From: Glycine soja
Taxonomy: Eukaryota > Streptophyta > Magnoliopsida > Fabales > Fabaceae
Reading direction: 5' to 3'
NCBI RefSeq assembly: GCF_004193775.1
Contig: NC_041005.1
Coordinates: 13,022,501-13,086,500, forward strand
DNA length: 64,000 bases
Both the position numbers and the translations under genes were made by a program. Shown one piece after another: positions 34,672 through 46,536 of this stretch (positions are counted from its first letter, which is position 1; every line of letters begins with the position of its first letter). The notes under the pieces are model-generated. The model was not told where the DNA came from. It did not search any database and worked only from the letters and a program-made list of their open reading frames with translations.

Positions 34672-35569
34672 AAGGATTAAAAATTTAGAAATTAATGTTT
34701 TGTTAGCTTGTTAGTCATAGTGTGTGTTTGTGTCGTGCCTATTTAACCTTTTACTTTCATGAACACATACCTTTCAGTTATTAGTAATTTATATTGCTAA
34801 AAAATTACATCCCTGGTATAGTCATCTTGCAACAAATTTTATATCCCTTATCTATATTATATATAAATATTATTTCTTATGTAGCTCCTGCCACAAATCT
34901 CTCCCCAATCCTAATTGCCTTATACCTTTCACCTCCATTGCCATTCAAAGTTTCTAACTGCTCACAAAATTATATTTTGTTTCAAATGTAATAATTTTGG
35001 TTTGTATATTTTGGAATCTCAATTGCTCCATCAGTTTTCGAGTTGAAAAATCAAATATTAAATGACTATTAATGGATGATAATGACTACTAATGAGTGGT
35101 AATGACTATTATAAAAATTTAAGGACTAAAAATTTAGAAATTAATGTTTTGTTAGCTTGTTAACCATAGTGTGTGTTTGTGTTGTGCCTATTTAACCTTT
35201 TACTTTCATGAACACATACCAGTTAGTTATTAGTAATTTATATTGCTAAAAAATTACATCTCTCATATATTCATTTTGCAACAAATTTTATATCCTTTAT
35301 CTATATTATATATAAATCTTCTTTCTTATGCAACTCCCGCCACAAATCTCTCCCCAATCCTAATTGCGTTATACCTTTCACCTCCATTGCCATTCAAAGC
35401 TTCTTACCACTCACAAAATTATATTTGTTGTTTCAAATGTAATAATTTTGGTCTGTATATTTTGGAATATCAATTGCTCCATCAGTTTTGGAGTTGAAAA
35501 ACCAAATATTGAATGACTACTAATGGATGGTAATGATTACTAATTGGTGGTAATGACTACTAATTGGTG
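34672..35569. repeat. 449-bp tandem duplication spanning the copia-2 left junction
   Basis: The sequence from AAGGATTAAAAATTTAGAAATTAATG (34672) recurs from 35121 with an exact 449-bp shift and scattered substitutions. Each copy contains about 317 bp of flank followed by the start of the copia-2 LTR (TGTAATAATTTTGGT). The first copy carries only about 120 bp of LTR; the second runs on into the full LTR. The two short ORFs starting MLKNYI are duplicated by this repeat and show no recognisable domain. Confidence 0.85.
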
Positions 35570-35802
35570 GTAATGACTACTAAATACATTCTTGATGGTA
35601 GAATATCTATGTATAACATATATGTTTGGTCCCTGGGTTCACCTCTTTCAATTTTTGTCTGATACACCATCTACACAGGGAGAGAACTTAAAAGAATCAA
35701 AACAAAACAGTTTTTCATGGTAATGATTTGAGGTATATTTTGCTTTTGTTTTTCCGCATTTTTTAATGATTTATGTTTCATTTTGTAGTTTGTAACATCG
35801 CA
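35438..35802 (+). repeat. 5' LTR of copia element 2
   Basis: Contains three or four copies of the unit TGACTACTAATTGGTGGTAA (35510-35580) and ends GTAGTTTGTAACATCGCA. Aligned to 40895-41262, the two differ by many substitutions. Confidence 0.8.
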
Positions 35803-36540
35803 GAACCTACAGGTTATTGGAATTCATGTGAGCCAGCCACTTGCCCATTTAAGGTTCTTTGATATTTATTCATTTTTCATATTTTATATGCTTATGCGTT
35901 TCTGTTTACCTTTGCAATTTATGGAGTTTTAATTTGATTTATTTTATGCGTGAATATATTCTGCAAAAAAATTGTTTTGTGCATATATATATAAAATCAA
36001 ATGCATAATATTATGTTTCAATTATGAAATTATATATGAGAATTTTATTTATTATTGTATTATATCTTGATCTTGAAGTGCATAATATGATTTATTCTCA
36101 TATGATTAAGTTTTATGTCTAAGTGATCTTTATAATTTTGGTTAAATATGGATTAGCCACAACATCTATAATTTGATTAAAATTATATATTAAGTTGTTT
36201 AAAGATCATATAAGGAATTAGGCATAATACTATGATTAATTGTACTTTATATAATGAATTTTATCCCATAGGAATTTTTATTATATTTGTATACTTAATT
36301 GAGATAAAATGATATTATTTTTCATGGTTTACCTACAGGGATCATAAGGTATGTATAGTTTGTCAGTTTTATCATAAAGTAAATATTTGAGTATACAATT
36401 TGATTATTGTATCATAAAGTTTAATTGTTTCTTATTAAATTAAAAATTTAGCCCACAAATAATTTTTATGTCATAAAATTCAATTTTCTGGTATGTTTAC
36501 ATTGGTAAAACATACAATTAAGATTAATATGCCTCAAAAT
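35803..36540 (+). other. Untranslated leader of copia element 2
   Basis: AT-rich, non-coding, between the 5' LTR and the first gag-like sequence. Confidence 0.5.
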
Positions 36541-36599
36541 TTTGACATAAGCCTTTGGATTTTTGCAGCTTCTCAAACTATTAGTTTTTCTGATATTCA

Positions 36600-37465
36600 A
36601 TGTGATGTTCCCGAACTAAAGGAGATAACTATAAGATATGGAAGAAGAGAATTCTTTTGCAATTAGGGTGGATGGACATTGGCTATGTTATAAGGAAAGA
36701 CAAACCACCTACAATCTCTGATGAAAGTAGCCCAGCTGCTGTTGCGCTATATGAACGGTGGGAGCGATCCAACCAGCTCAGCATAATGTTCATTAAGACC
36801 AAAATCTTGGCTAGGATATGTGGTTCTGTTGACCAGCATGAAAAGGTCTGAGACTTGCTGAAGGCTATTGATGACCTGTTCATCGCTTAAGATAAGGCTT
36901 TAGCAAGCATCCTGATCATGAAGTTCTCCTCTATCTAGCTCACCAATGTGAAAGGTGTGCGTGAGTATATAATGCACATGCGAGATATTTCAGCTCAACT
37001 TAAGAAACTGGAGGTTGACATATATGAGTCCTTCTTGGTGCACTTCATTCTGAACACCCTTCCGCCAAAATATCGGCTGTTTAAGATTTCCTACAACACA
37101 CATAAGGACAAATGATCTATCAATGAATTAATGACCATGTGTGTTCAGCAAGAAGAAAGACTTGTAATGGAGATGTGTGAGAGTGCATCGCTGACAACTA
37201 CTTGTGGGAAGAACAAAGCAACTAAGTCTCAAGCTAATAAGAAGGGGAATGGTAAAATACCACCTCAAGCTGATATTAAAAAGGTGACAAAGTGTTTCTT
37301 TTGTAAGAAAAAAGGACACATGAAGAAGAATTACCCTAGATTCCAGAAATGCTTTGAGAAGAAAGATAAATCAATCTCATTAGTATGTTATGAATCTAAT
37401 ATGGATAGTGTTAATATTAACACCTGGTGGATTGATTTTGGATCTACAATCCATATTGCAAATGT
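36600..37465 (+). pseudogene. Copia-2 gag and start of protease
   Basis: 36657-36850 gives DESSPAAVALYERWERSNQL, then SIMFIKTKI, typical of plant copia gag. After stops it continues with MRDISAQLKKLEVDIYES and NTLPPKYRLFKISYN. A zinc knuckle CFFCKKKGHMKKNY near 37296-37337 has lost its last Cys (Cys to Tyr). The protease motif is WWIDFGSTIHIAN near 37426-37462, with Asp kept and the usual Ser changed to Phe, as in the first copia element. Confidence 0.8.
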
Positions 37466-40400
37466 ATGAAAAACCTAAGGAAACCAGTGGGAAGTGAGCA
37501 AAGAATTTTATCAGGCAATAAGCTAGGCTCACTTGTGGAGGCTATTGGAACTTGTATTTTAACTTTAAGTAGTGGCTTTATTTTGAAATTAGAAAGGACT
37601 TTTTATGTGTCAAGTTTTTCTCGAAACTTGATTTCTGTTTCCAGACTCGTGCCTTTTGGATATTCCTTTAATTTTAAAGACACATCGTTTGAGTTATTTT
37701 ATAATTCTGAATGTGTTGGGAATGATATTTTGTCTAATGGTCATTATCTTCTTGGTTTACAAAATTATGCCACTTATAGTTTAATGCATGTTCAAACTGA
37801 TATTAAAAGGTGTAATATTAATGAGAATTCCTCTATGTTATGACACCGAAGATTAGGATATATCTCCATTGAGAGGATTTAAAGGTTAGTGAAAGATGGG
37901 GTACTCAATACTCTAGATTTTGGTGACTTTAAGACTTGTGTGGCCTGCATTAAGGGTAAGTAGACCAACATGTCTAAGAAAGGTGCTAACAGGAATTCAA
38001 ACATATTAGAAATAATTCATACTGCTATTTGTTGTCTAGATAAGGATGCACATGGTTAGAAATATTTTATCACCTTTGTAGATGATTATTCACGATATAT
38101 GAATGTTTATTTGCTTCATAACAAAAATGAAGCATTAGATGCCTTCAAAGTCTTTAAGGCTGAAGTTGAGAACCAATATGGCAAGCAAATAAAAATAGTG
38201 AGATCAAATAGATGTATGGAATATTATGGCAGATATATTGAGAATGGACAAGCACCTGGTCCTTTTGCAAAGTTTCTTCAAGAACATGGGATTGTTGCCC
38301 AGTACACTATGCATGGTTCTCCAAATTAGAATGGTGTTACAAAAAGAAGGAACCGAGCATCATTGGACATGTTACAGAGTATGCTTAGCAACTCCAATCT
38401 TCCTAAATCCATGTGGGCTGAAGCACTAAAGACAACAGTGTATATAATAAATCGTGTTCCAACCAAGGTTGTCCCAAAGACACCTTTTGAGTTGTTTAAA
38501 GGTTGAAAACCGAGTTTGAAACATATGCACATTTGGGGTTGTCCATCTGAGGTGAGAATATATAACCCATAAGAGAAGAAACTTAACTCGAGGACTATTA
38601 GTAGGTATTTCATTGGATATGCCGAAAGGTCTAAATGTTATAGGTTTTACTGTCCATATCATATTACTAGGACTATGGAATCAAGAAATGCCAAGTTTCT
38701 TGAAAATGACTTGATTAGTGGGAGTGATCAATTGAAGGACTTAGGTTCTAAATTGATCATATAGAGTCTCAACCTTCCACATCAAGTGAAAGATTGGTTG
38801 TAATTCATAGCCATCAAGTTCAAAGGGATGATGAAAAACAAATGACTGACATTCCACAACCTGTTGCTGATAATCCAGTAGATCAAGTTGATAATCAAAT
38901 TCCTGAAAATGATGAACAACCGACTGAATAACATGATATCCAAGAAAATGTTGATGCAACATTACAAAGATCTACTAGAGTAAGAAAATTAGCTATTCCT
39001 AGTGATTATACTGTATATTTGCAAGAGTCTGACTATAATATTAGAGTTGAAAATGATCCTGAAACTTTTGATCAAGCCATTAAAGAGTCAAATTTATGGT
39101 ATGATACCATGAAGGATGAGATGAATTCCATGCAAAGTAACGGAGTTTGGAACCTTGTAGAGTTGCTTAATGGGGCAAAGGCCATTGGATATAAATGGGT
39201 CTTTAAGACCAAAAAGGATTCATTAGGTAACATTGAGAGATACAGGGGGTAAGACTCATTGCTAAGGGATTTACTCAAAAAGAAAGAATCGACTACATAG
39301 AGAGACTTTTTCTCCTGTATCTAAGAAAGATTCTCTTCGTATTATCTTGACATTAGTTTCTCATTTTGACCTTGAGTTGCAACAAATAGATGTGAAAACA
39401 ACCTTTCTTAATGGTGATTTAGAGGAAAATGTTTATATGAAACAACCTGAAGGCTTCTCCTCAAGCAGTGGTGAGCATTTGGTTTGCAAGTTTAATAAAT
39501 CTATATATGGTTTAACGCAAGCCTCCTGTTAATGGTACCTTAAGTTTTATGGGATAGTTTCTTCATTTGGTTTTGATGAAAACCCCATGGATCAATGCAT
39601 ATACCACAAGGTCAGAGGGAGTAAAATATGTTTTCTTGTTTTATATGTATATGATATTTTACTTGCAGTCAATGATCAGGGTTTGTTATAGGAGGGGAAA
39701 CAATTTCTCTCTAAGAATTTTGACATGAAGATGAAGGATATAGGTGATACATCTTATGTCATAAGCATTAAGATTCATAGAGATAGACCTCGAGGAATTT
39801 TAGGTCTATCACAGGAAACCTATATTAACAAAATTTTGGAGATATTTTGGATGAAAGATTGTTCACCAAGTGCCGCTCCTATTGTGAAAGGTGATAGGTT
39901 TAATTTGAACCAATGCCCAAAGAATGAATTTGAAAGGGAACAGATGAAAGACATTCCTTATGTTTTGGTTGTTGGAAGCCTCATGTATGCTTAAGTATGC
40001 ACAAGGCCTGACATTACTTTTGTAGTTGGAAATTTTAGGAAGATATCAAAGTAATCCAGGTATTGGCCACTGAAGAGCTGCAAAGAAAGTGATGAGGTAC
40101 CTTTAAGGGACCAAAGATTACATGCTTATGTATAGACAGACAAACAATCTAGATGTGATTGGTTATTCAGACTCAGACTTTACTGGTTGTGTTGATTATT
40201 GCAAATCAACATTTGGGTACATTTTCATGATGGTTGGTGGATACTTCTACCATGGAAGCTGAGTTTGTCTTTTGCTTTGAGGTTATTTCACATGGTGTAT
40301 GGCTTAAGAGTTTCATTTATGGGCTGAAGATAGTCAATACTATTTCAAGTCCTTTGAGAATTTTCTGCGATAACTCAGCTACTGTATTTATGGTTAAGAA

Positions 40401-40591
40401 TAAAAAAAGTGGAAGTTGAAGTAAGTACATTGGCATTAAGTACTTAGCCATTAGAGAAAGAGTAAAAGACAAGAAAGTGGTCATTGAACATATAAGCACT
40501 GAGTTGATGATCGTTGATCCTTTGACTAAGGACATGCCATCATTTAAATTCAAGGATCATGTAGAGAGAATGAGACTTGGTTCCACTTTAT
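37466..40591 (+). pseudogene. Copia-2 pol: protease, integrase, reverse transcriptase, RNase H
   Basis: The conserved block NLISVSRLVPFGYSF (37626 onward) precedes the integrase, which reads KYFITFVDDYSRYMNVYLL. The second catalytic Asp region SDRG is replaced by RSNRCMEY and the QNG motif follows a stop. Reverse transcriptase shows KAIGYKWVFKTKKD, ELQQIDVKTTFLNGDLEENV and YVYDILLAVND, where the first Asp of YVDD is changed to Tyr. RNase H shows IGYSDSDFTGC, STMEAEFV, CDNSATVFM and IVDPLTKDMPS. Many in-frame stops (for example 37841, 38327, 39250, 39530, 39992, 40417). It is non-functional. Confidence 0.88.
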
Positions 40592-40894
40592 GATTGTATA
40601 CATACATGTTAGAGTTGAAACTTTTATATTGTGATATTTTCTCATATTTAGGTGCACATTGATTTATAAGAGAAAAATTATGTTTTGGACCAAGAATAAA
40701 CATTGGATTTATTCATTATGTTTTATTACCACCTTGAGTATACTGCTTGGGAAATTGAACATGTTGCTATACATGGATGATATTACTCGTTATAAGAGGA
40801 GCTATCACTATGATTTGTACGTTCATTTTTTAAGAAGATTGAACATTGACTTATTTTAATGAATGAGTCAAAACGTTTAAACCAAGTGGGAGAA

Positions 40895-41262
40895 TGTAAT
40901 AATATTGGTTTGTACATTTTGGAATGTCAATTGCTCCATCATTTATGGAGTTGAAAAGTCAAATATTGAATGACTGCTAATGGGTGGTAATGACTAATAA
41001 TGAGTGGTAATGACTACTAATTGGTGGTAATGGCTACTAAGTGCATTATTGATGGTAGAATGCCTATATATAGCACATGTGTTTGGTCCCTGAGTTCACC
41101 TCTTTCAATTTTTGTCTGATACACCATTTACAGAGAGAGTGAGAGCTTGGAAGAACCAAAATAAAACAGCTCTTTCATGGCAATGACTGGAGGTTTATTT
41201 TGATATTGTTTTTCCGCATTTGTTAATGACCTATATTTCATTTTGTAGTTTGTAACATCACA
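40895..41262 (+). repeat. 3' LTR of copia element 2
   Basis: Aligns with 35438-35802. Immediately beyond it, GTTTAATGACCTATATTTCGTTTTGTAGTT (41277-41306) repeats LTR sequence at 41223-41251, a short tandem duplication over the boundary. Confidence 0.82.
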
Positions 41263-41649
41263 AATTTGATATTTCGTTTAATGACCTATATTTCGTTTTG
41301 TAGTTCCGCAACACTTCTGCTTCAGTGCTTTAGACACAATTGAGTTTGAGAGAAGCAAAACTCAATGGAGCAAAATTTACTTGAAAATGAAAACAAATAT
41401 AGAAATTTTACTATCTGTAAACAGAAGCAAAACTCAATGGAGCAAACTTTACCTGAAAGTGTGTGACTTGACAACCAACAAATCCAAGTTTAGAAGCCAA
41501 ACTCACCACTGTATACAGAACTGAAGCTGTGAGATACACTCTCTTGGCTTATATAAAATCAAAAGGGCACATTCACATGTAAACCAAAACCCTTCTATAA
41601 AATTTGTAGCTTGGTAAGAATCACCATGATGATCTTATCACAATTTTCT

Positions 41650-41956
41650 GTAGCTATCACAATTTTCACACCCATGGAAGTCGCCTCTCTCAAAGCATTG
41701 GCAGTTGTAGAAGAAATTTGACTTTTGCTGTTCAACAATGTTCCTTTGTATATAATACAGGAGTCTATTAAAATCTAGATAAAAGAAAAAAAGAATGTAT
41801 AAAGAGTGTGCTTTGCTGCAATCTTACCATCCATATCACAGAAGATATAGCCGAGCTTTGGTTTGTAAAATCTAAGACTTCCTTCTTTCTTCATGTATTT
41901 TGACAATTCATCTATAAGATTATTTCCCTTGTATCTGCTCTTAGGATCAACTGCAT
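41650..41956 (-). pseudogene. HAD-superfamily hydrolase fragment (YbeY-HAD type), two exons
   Basis: Exon 41956-41828 reads AVDPKSRYKGNNLIDELSKY, then KKEGSLRFYKPKLGYIFCDMD, with donor GATG|GTAAGA. The next exon starts at 41743 after acceptor ACAAAG and continues GTLLNSKSQISSTTANALRE, then ATSMGVKIVIAT. The joined motif FCDMDGTLLNS is the HAD nucleophile motif DxDGT. Sequence after IVIAT no longer fits the family, so the fragment is truncated. The arrangement resembles the HAD domain of the chloroplast YbeY fusion protein of plants (from memory). The intron is retained, so this is a genomic fragment. Confidence 0.75.
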
Positions 41957-42791
41957 CTGTCTATCACCAAGATGCATGAAGTTAAAAGAAAAAGGAAGTT
42001 ATTTATATAGGAAAGTGAGAAAATTTCATGAAGGACATATTCATGTGCATAAAATTAAGTTTGAATAGTGCACCCTTCCCTTTAGTGAAACTATCGAGAG
42101 GCTCAAATGACTGAATATGACACTTAATGATATGAATGATAGGACCCAATAATTGCATCATAAATACAAATCATACTAATCTTTTGCAAGCACCATAGTA
42201 GTAATTTTGTGAAAAAAGTTACAAAAATGGCATAATTCTGAAAAACTTAATGATATGAATGATCAATAATTGCATCATAAATACAAAATTATGAAGTCAA
42301 AGGAAAATAGGTGCAATAAAATGTAAACTGATCTCTGCGTGAGGTAATAGATCAGATTTGAGATAGACACCAGCAGAAAAGCAGTAAATAAACCTGACAT
42401 TGAGAAAATTATAAATAAGATGGAGATTGAAGGCATAGTACAAAATATTAATTACAAGAGACTTTTTCTTTATATGCAATTAAAATTTTATAATAAGTAC
42501 TTGTGAAGCTAAGATGTTTCACATTCTATGTTACAGAAGTCTTCCCTTTTTAAATGAATTTTAATATATAATCTTTTTTTTTAATTAAAGCATAAATCGT
42601 CATGCAGTTTCTGACTAATCTTACCCTTGATACCATTGACTATAATTCCTCTTGACTTTGAAAACAAAAGCCAATTCAATTTCACATTGATCTTCATGGA
42701 TACGCCTAAAGTCTAAGCCTGTCTAATTAATAGAAGATTCCAATATCTACATATCAAAGAATATGAAGGGCAAGGCATAACAGTTGATAGC

Positions 42792-43066
42792 TTATGCAAC
42801 AAGTTGAAGTTTGCGCTTCAAGTTGAAGCTGATTAAATCATCAGTTATGCAGGAGCCACTTATAGGAGAGCCATAGGTATTCTCAGGGGAATGATACTCG
42901 TCAGGTGGATATGATTGAGAGTCTTGCTGCGATATCAGCCTACCGTTGGGTGAGAAACTAACAGTTGAAGGAGAGTTGTAAAAAGCTACAGAAGATGACT
43001 CCAAAGTGCAGTAAAGTTTTGAAGAACTTAAATTTGAAAACTGAGTTCCATGGCTTCCATCATTTT
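42792..43066 (-). pseudogene. GRAS transcription factor fragment (PAT1/SCL type N-terminal region)
   Basis: The minus-strand frame reads SNLSSSKLYCTLESSSVAFY, then NSPSTVSFSPNGRLISQQDS, and YHSPENTYGSPISGSCITDD. The SGSCITDD-type motif and Ser/Pro/Gln-rich lead are characteristic of the PAT1 branch N-terminal region. It loses similarity after ITDDL and stops at 42792. The large GRAS domain is absent. A stop also lies just upstream. Confidence 0.75.
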
Positions 43067-44251
43067 AAAGATTACTGATTTTTCTCCATAAAAAAGGAAA
43101 ATACTTTGGAATTAAACAAACAGAAGGGAATAAATATTCAGAAAGGGAAAGGGAATTATCCAAACATGAACAAATTTCCATTAAAAAAATTCAAAAGATG
43201 AGACTAGCAGAAATATACATGGCCCCACACATTGTACTAAATCAATTTTCATTTGAATGAGGTTAATCATTCTAAAACACTACAAAATTATCATTTACAT
43301 ACGGAACAATGTTCAACCAAATATAATGAAAAATACAATGTTTATAAAACATCGTTAAGAAAATTTCAAATGCTACTAGATTAAATCATTTAACTTTTGA
43401 ACTTGGCTGAGCTGAAAACAAGAAAACTTTGCATGTCATATAGAACAAATGCACAAACCAAAAGAGCAGTAATAGCAATTGGAGAAGTACTTTTTTTTCC
43501 CTTTGTTTGATGAAGTTATAGATTTTCTTAGCCAACATCATCTAGTTAAGACAAGGTTAAGCAAACCACCCCTTATACAATACTCTCTCTCACACACACA
43601 TATTGAACAGAATACACACATATATTGAACAAAATTTGTGCAACAAGCAGATTTATTGAGTTTATCACTTTTAATTCATCACCTAAAAAATTGATCTTTT
43701 AATTCAATCTATTCTCCAACCAAATTTCAACTATTCTCTCCTCAAAAAATTATTGAGTTCATCACTTTGCCTCTTAAATACCTATCATATAACTATTTCT
43801 AACTAGTTTTCTTTTTCTTTTTTGGTAAATACTACAACAAATTTTCTTGATCCCAAGGAAATCATCTCATTAAGTTTTCTTCGTCTCATTGAAACTTCTA
43901 GTCATAATAAGCTAATCCATTTGCTCTTACTTTCTAATCTTTGTCTTTCACCATGCTTCCCTCTCATTGCAAGCATAACATTGTCTAAAACTAATACATT
44001 ACTTCTCTTTAGCAAACAATCATGTTCACATCTAAATGAACTTGTTCGGGTAGACAGACACTTACATGATTTATCAATTATCTAGTAGTTACTCCACTGA
44101 CATTGCAAAAGAGTCAACAAAAAAACTATAGCACCATTTTATCTTGGAAAAAACACTCAACAAAATAGAAAGTGTATATATGTAGGTATATAGAGTGGAA
44201 ACCATTAAAAGAAAATACCGTTTTGACTTAAGGAGAAATTCAAAAAGAAAA

Positions 44252-44271
44252 GATATATATATATATATATA
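44252..44271. repeat. Short (AT)n microsatellite
   Basis: About ten TA units followed by TGTATGTATA. Confidence 0.9.
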
Positions 44272-44295
44272 TGTATGTATAATTATATCATATAC

Positions 44296-45016
44296 CTGAT
44301 TAACTAGAAATACTTTCAACATGTTTAAAAGGTCATCCCGCCTCTCTTTATCAAGCCTTTCAAGTTCATTCCTATTGTTTTCCTGCATTGGCAGCATAAT
44401 TGTCCATTATCCAAAATATAGACAAAGTAAACAAAAAATAAATTCAGAATACAGAAAAAGCCTACATTTTAGGATTGGACTTAGACATGGTATATCCAAA
44501 CATAATAATTATAAACGAGATGCTATCAACAAAGCCAAACCAGATTGCATGAAATATAACCTAACCGATGTTAGATGATGAGGAAGAAGTAAAAATGAGA
44601 TAAAAGATCATCCTATATAAAGCAATGTTGCCAACAGATCACTACACAAAAAGCACATAATCATTTGCATGTAGCCTTCATAACATAAAAATTGTGTAGA
44701 AAGCAGAGTTAACCACAAAGCAAAAGATCCTTAACACATACAGCTATTTGAAGACAAGCTATATAGCCAAAGAAACCAATAAAATTCTAAAATGTGGATG
44801 AAACAATACAACTATTTGAAGACAAGCTATCTAGCCAAAAAAACCAATAAAATTCTAAAATGTCGACAAAACCATACAACTATTTGAAGACAAACCATAC
44901 CTTGATCCCCTCATATTCTCTAATTGCATCATATATTCTTGGCATCTTCAATGACTCTTATAATTTCTTGTAGCTCTTCCAACTTACTAACCCTTGATTT
45001 GTCAGCCCCAAAGCTC
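44296..45016 (-). pseudogene. Sorting nexin 2-like fragment (BAR-domain part), two exons
   Basis: Exon 45016-44901 reads ALGADKSRVSKLEELQEIIR, then VIEDAKN, and after an apparent 7-bp insertion (frameshift, TGA) IREYEGIK before donor GTATGG. Exon 44382-44296 (acceptor AATGCAG, donor CAG|GTATAT) reads ENNRNELERLDKERRDDLLN, then MLKVFLVNQ, exactly 29 codons. This matches the C-terminal helical region of plant SNX2 proteins, which act in endosomal retromer sorting. The intron between the exons is about 520 bp and includes tandem ATACAACTATTTGAAGACAAGC units (44735-44890). No other SNX exon is present. Confidence 0.72.
44745..44890. repeat. Tandem repeat, about 68-bp period
   Basis: TATTTGAAGACAAGCTAT-TAGCCAAA-AAACCAATAAAATTCTAAAATGT occurs near 44746 and 44813, with a third partial start (TATTTGAAGACAAACC) near 44880. 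It lies in the intron between the SNX2-like exons. Confidence 0.8.
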
Positions 45017-45118
45017 TATTTACATAGGTAAGGACCAATGCAAACAATGATATTTAACATTAATCATAAAAATTAAGAATAAGAGAAACATTCCTAGTTT
45101 CACTCATATCCACACTAT

Positions 45119-45862
45119 TCACGGTCCTTGGCTCCAGATCCATGAGCACTGCCCTCGGCACGAACTTTTCGCAACTCGCTTCATTGTGAGTGACGACCTA
45201 AGAAGTCGTTTAGTGAGGTGTGTGGTTGACGACGGTCTCCGTGAACGAGTGGCGCATTTCCACGGTTCCATAATCGAGTCTCTGAACTGATACGATAACG
45301 CATGGTTCCTTCCTCTTTTAGACCTCACCACCAATTCTCTTTCCTCGAAAACGTCATTGTATAAATCCACAACCACCCACTTCTCCCTCCATTTCACTTT
45401 ACTCACCCTTTGAGTTGTCAACTCGCCACCGAGTTCCTCCAAGTCACATGATTGTTTATGTTGTTGTTGTTGTCGAGTTTCTCCAAAACTTCAACGATGT
45501 TCTCAAGAAACCCTTTGTTGTTGTTGGTTTGAGTAGTGGCAGAGGCATTGTCATAGTCACTTCTAGAAGATTCGGATTCTTCGGTCTCTGTGACAAAAAA
45601 GAATCTGAGATTCAAATCGATGCCGACGCCCTTTGGTTGGAAAGGGTTCTTGTTGTTGTTGTTGTTTGGAGGGTAGGGAATAGCTGCGGAGAATCTTGAA
45701 GAAGCACATTTGGGCCTTGGAATAGCCACAACATGAGGAAGCCATTGATGTTGAACAAATAAAGAGAAATAATTTTTGTTCTTCAACACCGAAAAGAAAA
45801 GTCCTGTGAGTAAACAACCAAAAACACTTCCCTTTCAAAGGTCTTTGAATTAGTGCTTCCAA
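45119..45862 (-). pseudogene. Unidentified gene fragment, Asn-rich, frameshifted
   Basis: GC content and codon-like structure are higher than in the flanks. The frame from 45789 reads FVQHQWLPHVVAIPRPKCAS, an Asn run, KGVGIDLNLRFFF, ESESSRSDYDNASATTQTNN and FLENIVEVLEKLDNNN. It shifts near 45440 into a second frame: EELGGELTTQRVSKVKWREK, then WVVVDLYNDVFEERELVVRS. The Ser/Pro-rich start could be an organelle targeting peptide. I do not recognise the family. It lies next to the CACTA-like terminus and is probably a captured 5' gene fragment. Confidence 0.5.
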
Positions 45863-45997
45863 CGACAGTTTTCCAAAACTGTCACTATAATTTTTTTTAA
45901 TATTTGCAAAAATGCCACCAAATGTTTAACTGACTATAGTTTTGTTAAAACCATCATCAAATCACCGTTGTTGTTGAAGCGTGTCTTTTTAGTAATG
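45850..45997 (-). repeat. CACTA-like terminus with sub-terminal inverted words
   Basis: Minus strand from 45997: CATTACTAAAAAGACACGC, CAACAACAACGGTGATTTG, GATGGTTTTAACAAAACTATAG, ACAGTTTTGGAAAACTGTCG. Short palindromic sub-terminal repeats of this kind bind transposase in CACTA elements. The first base triplet is CAT and not CAC, so the end is degenerate. Confidence 0.6.
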
Positions 45998-46435
45998 AGG
46001 AAAGAGACAAAGTTTTATCATAAAAAACAATGGCAAAGTTTGATTATCGACAAAAAAAAAAAGTGGGTAAAAGCCAAAAGTTATATAGGAAATATTTTTT
46101 TTAATGAAAACATAAAAGATAAGAATACAAAAATTGAATTTCACTCCTAAATTTATATTAAGTGTTTGAATTTACTTGTTGGATTTTGGTGTTATATTTC
46201 TCTTTTTTCTAATTTGTTCAATTTTTTTATGCTTATAATGGTGTATTGTTTCTTGTTCTTGTTTCTTATTTCATTCAATTCTTATTTGTGTGTTTGCCCT
46301 GTTTCTTGTATGCCTTTTCAAAAACGATAATAAATGCCAAAAGTTAAACAGAAAATAAAGTAAACGAATAATATAATAGAAATATATTTTTTATTTAGAA
46401 AGAAAACAAAAAATTAATCATATATTCCCTTTGTG

Positions 46436-46536
46436 TCAAGGGGTAGCTTAGTTGGTTGAGTAAGGGTGCGTGAGTTATTATTGTTATTGTTGTAAGTCCC
46501 TTGACACTATCTTCGATTCTCATGGATAAAAAAAAA
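46436..46536 (+). mobile_element. tRNA-derived SINE
   Basis: The A-box-like TAGCTTAGTTGG (46444-46455) and B-box-like TCTTCGATTCTC (46510-46521) are followed by CATGGATAAAAAAAAA. The A-to-B distance is longer than in a tRNA, owing to a GTTATTATTGTTATTG insertion. The flanks TATTCCCTTTGTGT (46423-46436) and TACTTCATCTGTT (46537 onward) look like a diverged target duplication of the MITE end. Confidence 0.7.

Larger units (their letters stand above)
35438..41262 (+). mobile_element. Second Ty1/copia retrotransposon, heavily decayed
   Basis: LTRs at about 35438-35802 and 40895-41262 start TGTAATAAT and end near AACATC-CA. The purine tract AAGTGGGAGAA precedes the 3' LTR. A short direct repeat CAAA (35434-35437 and 41261-41264) may be the target duplication, depending on where the LTR ends. 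Internal sequence is copia-type in order gag, protease, integrase, RT, RNase H, with many stops and frameshifts. No convincing primer site was recognised after the 5' LTR. Confidence 0.88.
41630..45997 (-). mobile_element. Gene-capturing CACTA-type element (one end seen)
   Basis: Fragments of three recognisable plant genes and one unrecognised gene lie on the same strand, with introns. The right boundary shows CACTA-like structure read on the minus strand: CATTACTAAAAAGACACGC at 45997 (expected CACTACTA...), then sub-terminal inverted words GGTTTTAACAAAACTATAG and CAGTTTTGGAAAACTGTCG (45850-45985). Sequence from 45998 matches the duplicated unit at 47658, supporting the boundary. The left end was not found and may have been removed by, or lie beyond, copia element 2. 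No transposase was seen, so it would be non-autonomous. Confidence 0.6.

Noticed and set aside
43822..44397. Overlapping ORFs on both strands within the gene-capture region
   Set aside because: No recognised motif; they lie between exons of captured fragments and overlap a microsatellite and the SNX2-like exon.
41263..45997. Helitron as the vehicle for the captured gene fragments
   Set aside because: No TC start, 3' hairpin or CTRR end was seen, while the right end has CACTA-like sub-terminal inverted words; not fully excluded because the left end is missing.
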